From positions 1 to 6,327 of the forward strand of contig CALEMZ010000225.1 of the NCBI GenBank assembly GCA_937910975.1: a stretch of 6,327 nucleotides of DNA. The letters are read 5' to 3'. The notes beneath the pieces were generated by a model, which saw only the letters and a list, made by a program, of their open reading frames with translations, was not told where the DNA came from and did not search any database. The DNA comes from an uncultured Pseudorhodobacter sp. (GTDB lineage Bacteria; Pseudomonadota; Alphaproteobacteria; Rhodobacterales; Rhodobacteraceae). Shown here one piece after another: positions 5,867 through 6,327 of this stretch. Both the position numbers and the translations under genes were made by a program. The first letter of the stretch is position 1. Each line of letters starts with the position of its first letter.

Positions 5867-6327
5867 GGCTGTTTTTACCCAATGGCTCGCTGCGCGCAAA
5901 GCTGGTGTTGCAGCTTTTGGTGGTGGCGGCAGTGCTCGCGGTGACGCTTTATTTTACGGTGCGCGCCACCGCAGACCGCGCGGCAGAGGCCACGCAGGAT
6001 GCAATTCTGGGCGCGGCGACAACCTCCATCGCCGAGCAATTACGCGCCACGGAGGAGGGGGTGGAGGTGGATCTGGCCTATGCCACATTCTCTATGTTGG
6101 GGGCGATGGGGCAGGACCGTTTATTCTACCGCATTGATATAGATGGGGAAACGGTGACTGGTTATGATGATTTGCCGCTGCCTGTGGTGTTTCCTGCCGC
6201 GCTAGCGGCAGAGTTCTATACCAGCCCCTATCTGGATACAGAGCTGCGCATCGCCGCTGTGGCGCGCAGCATGGTGGTGGGCAATGGCCCGGTGCCGGTG
6301 ACGGTGCTGGTGCTGGTGGGCCAGACA
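5863..6327 (+). CDS. tctE: Sensor histidine kinase, TctE-like, N-terminal part (3' truncated)
   Basis: The ATG at 5863 overlaps the TGA of the response regulator (ATGA), and the frame stays open for 155 codons to the window edge. The fragment begins with a short basic segment (MRLFLPNGSLRAK), then one membrane helix (about 14-33). A periplasmic sensing domain of the 2CSK_N type found in TctE-like kinases follows. Its hallmark is the segment around 76-105: FSMLGAMGQDRLFYRIDIDG, then ETVTGYDDLPLP, matching the family pattern of a D/V-FY-x-I...G...GY-DLP block. Another strand, ELRIAAVARSMVV, lies at 127-139. The HAMP, phosphoacceptor histidine and ATPase domains lie beyond the window and cannot be checked. 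It is the probable cognate kinase of the upstream regulator, sensing an extracytoplasmic carboxylate. The tctE name is based on domain type and context. Confidence 0.85.
   Translation, partial: MRLFLPNGSLRAKLVLQLLVVAAVLAVTLYFTVRATADRAAEATQDAILGAATTSIAEQLRATEEGVEVDLAYATFSMLGAMGQDRLFYRIDIDGETVTGYDDLPLPVVFPAALAAEFYTSPYLDTELRIAAVARSMVVGNGPVPVTVLVLVGQT

Overview
The window looks like a piece of an alphaproteobacterial chromosome, most probably from the Rhodobacteraceae (Roseobacter/Rhodobacter group). This rests on the moderately high GC content, on the familiar look of all the proteins, and on a G/C-hairpin plus CCCCTGAGGATATTT element between two convergent genes, of a kind I associate with this family. 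No sequence search was possible, so the taxonomic statement is an impression.

Layout from left to right. Positions 2-373 (+) hold the 3' end of a flavin reductase-like gene. A 118-base convergent intergenic region (374-491) with two hairpins follows. Positions 5081 down to 492 (-) hold a tightly packed five-gene operon, read right to left: tctC (periplasmic binding protein), tctB (small membrane subunit), tctA (large membrane subunit), an AtuA-family (DUF1446) protein and a small DUF4387 protein. The junctions are a 1-base overlap, a 10-base gap, no gap and a 3-base gap, so the five genes are almost certainly co-transcribed and largely translationally coupled. A 119-base divergent control region (5082-5200) separates this operon from a two-component system on the + strand. 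That system is an OmpR-type response regulator (tctD-like, GTG start) and the N-terminal part of its sensor kinase (tctE-like), joined by an ATGA overlap. The kinase runs off the right edge.

As a unit this is a sensed, imported and probably catabolised carboxylate. A TctE-like kinase would detect an extracellular (tri)carboxylate, and the TctD-like regulator would activate the divergent tctCBA operon. TctC would capture the substrate in the periplasm and TctAB would import it. The two trailing cytoplasmic proteins, AtuA-family plus DUF4387, may act on the imported compound or its CoA derivative. That last step is an inference from operon structure. The biochemical function of this AtuA/DUF4387 pair is the least understood and most interesting part of the window. 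I found no mobile element, CRISPR array, tRNA or rRNA.
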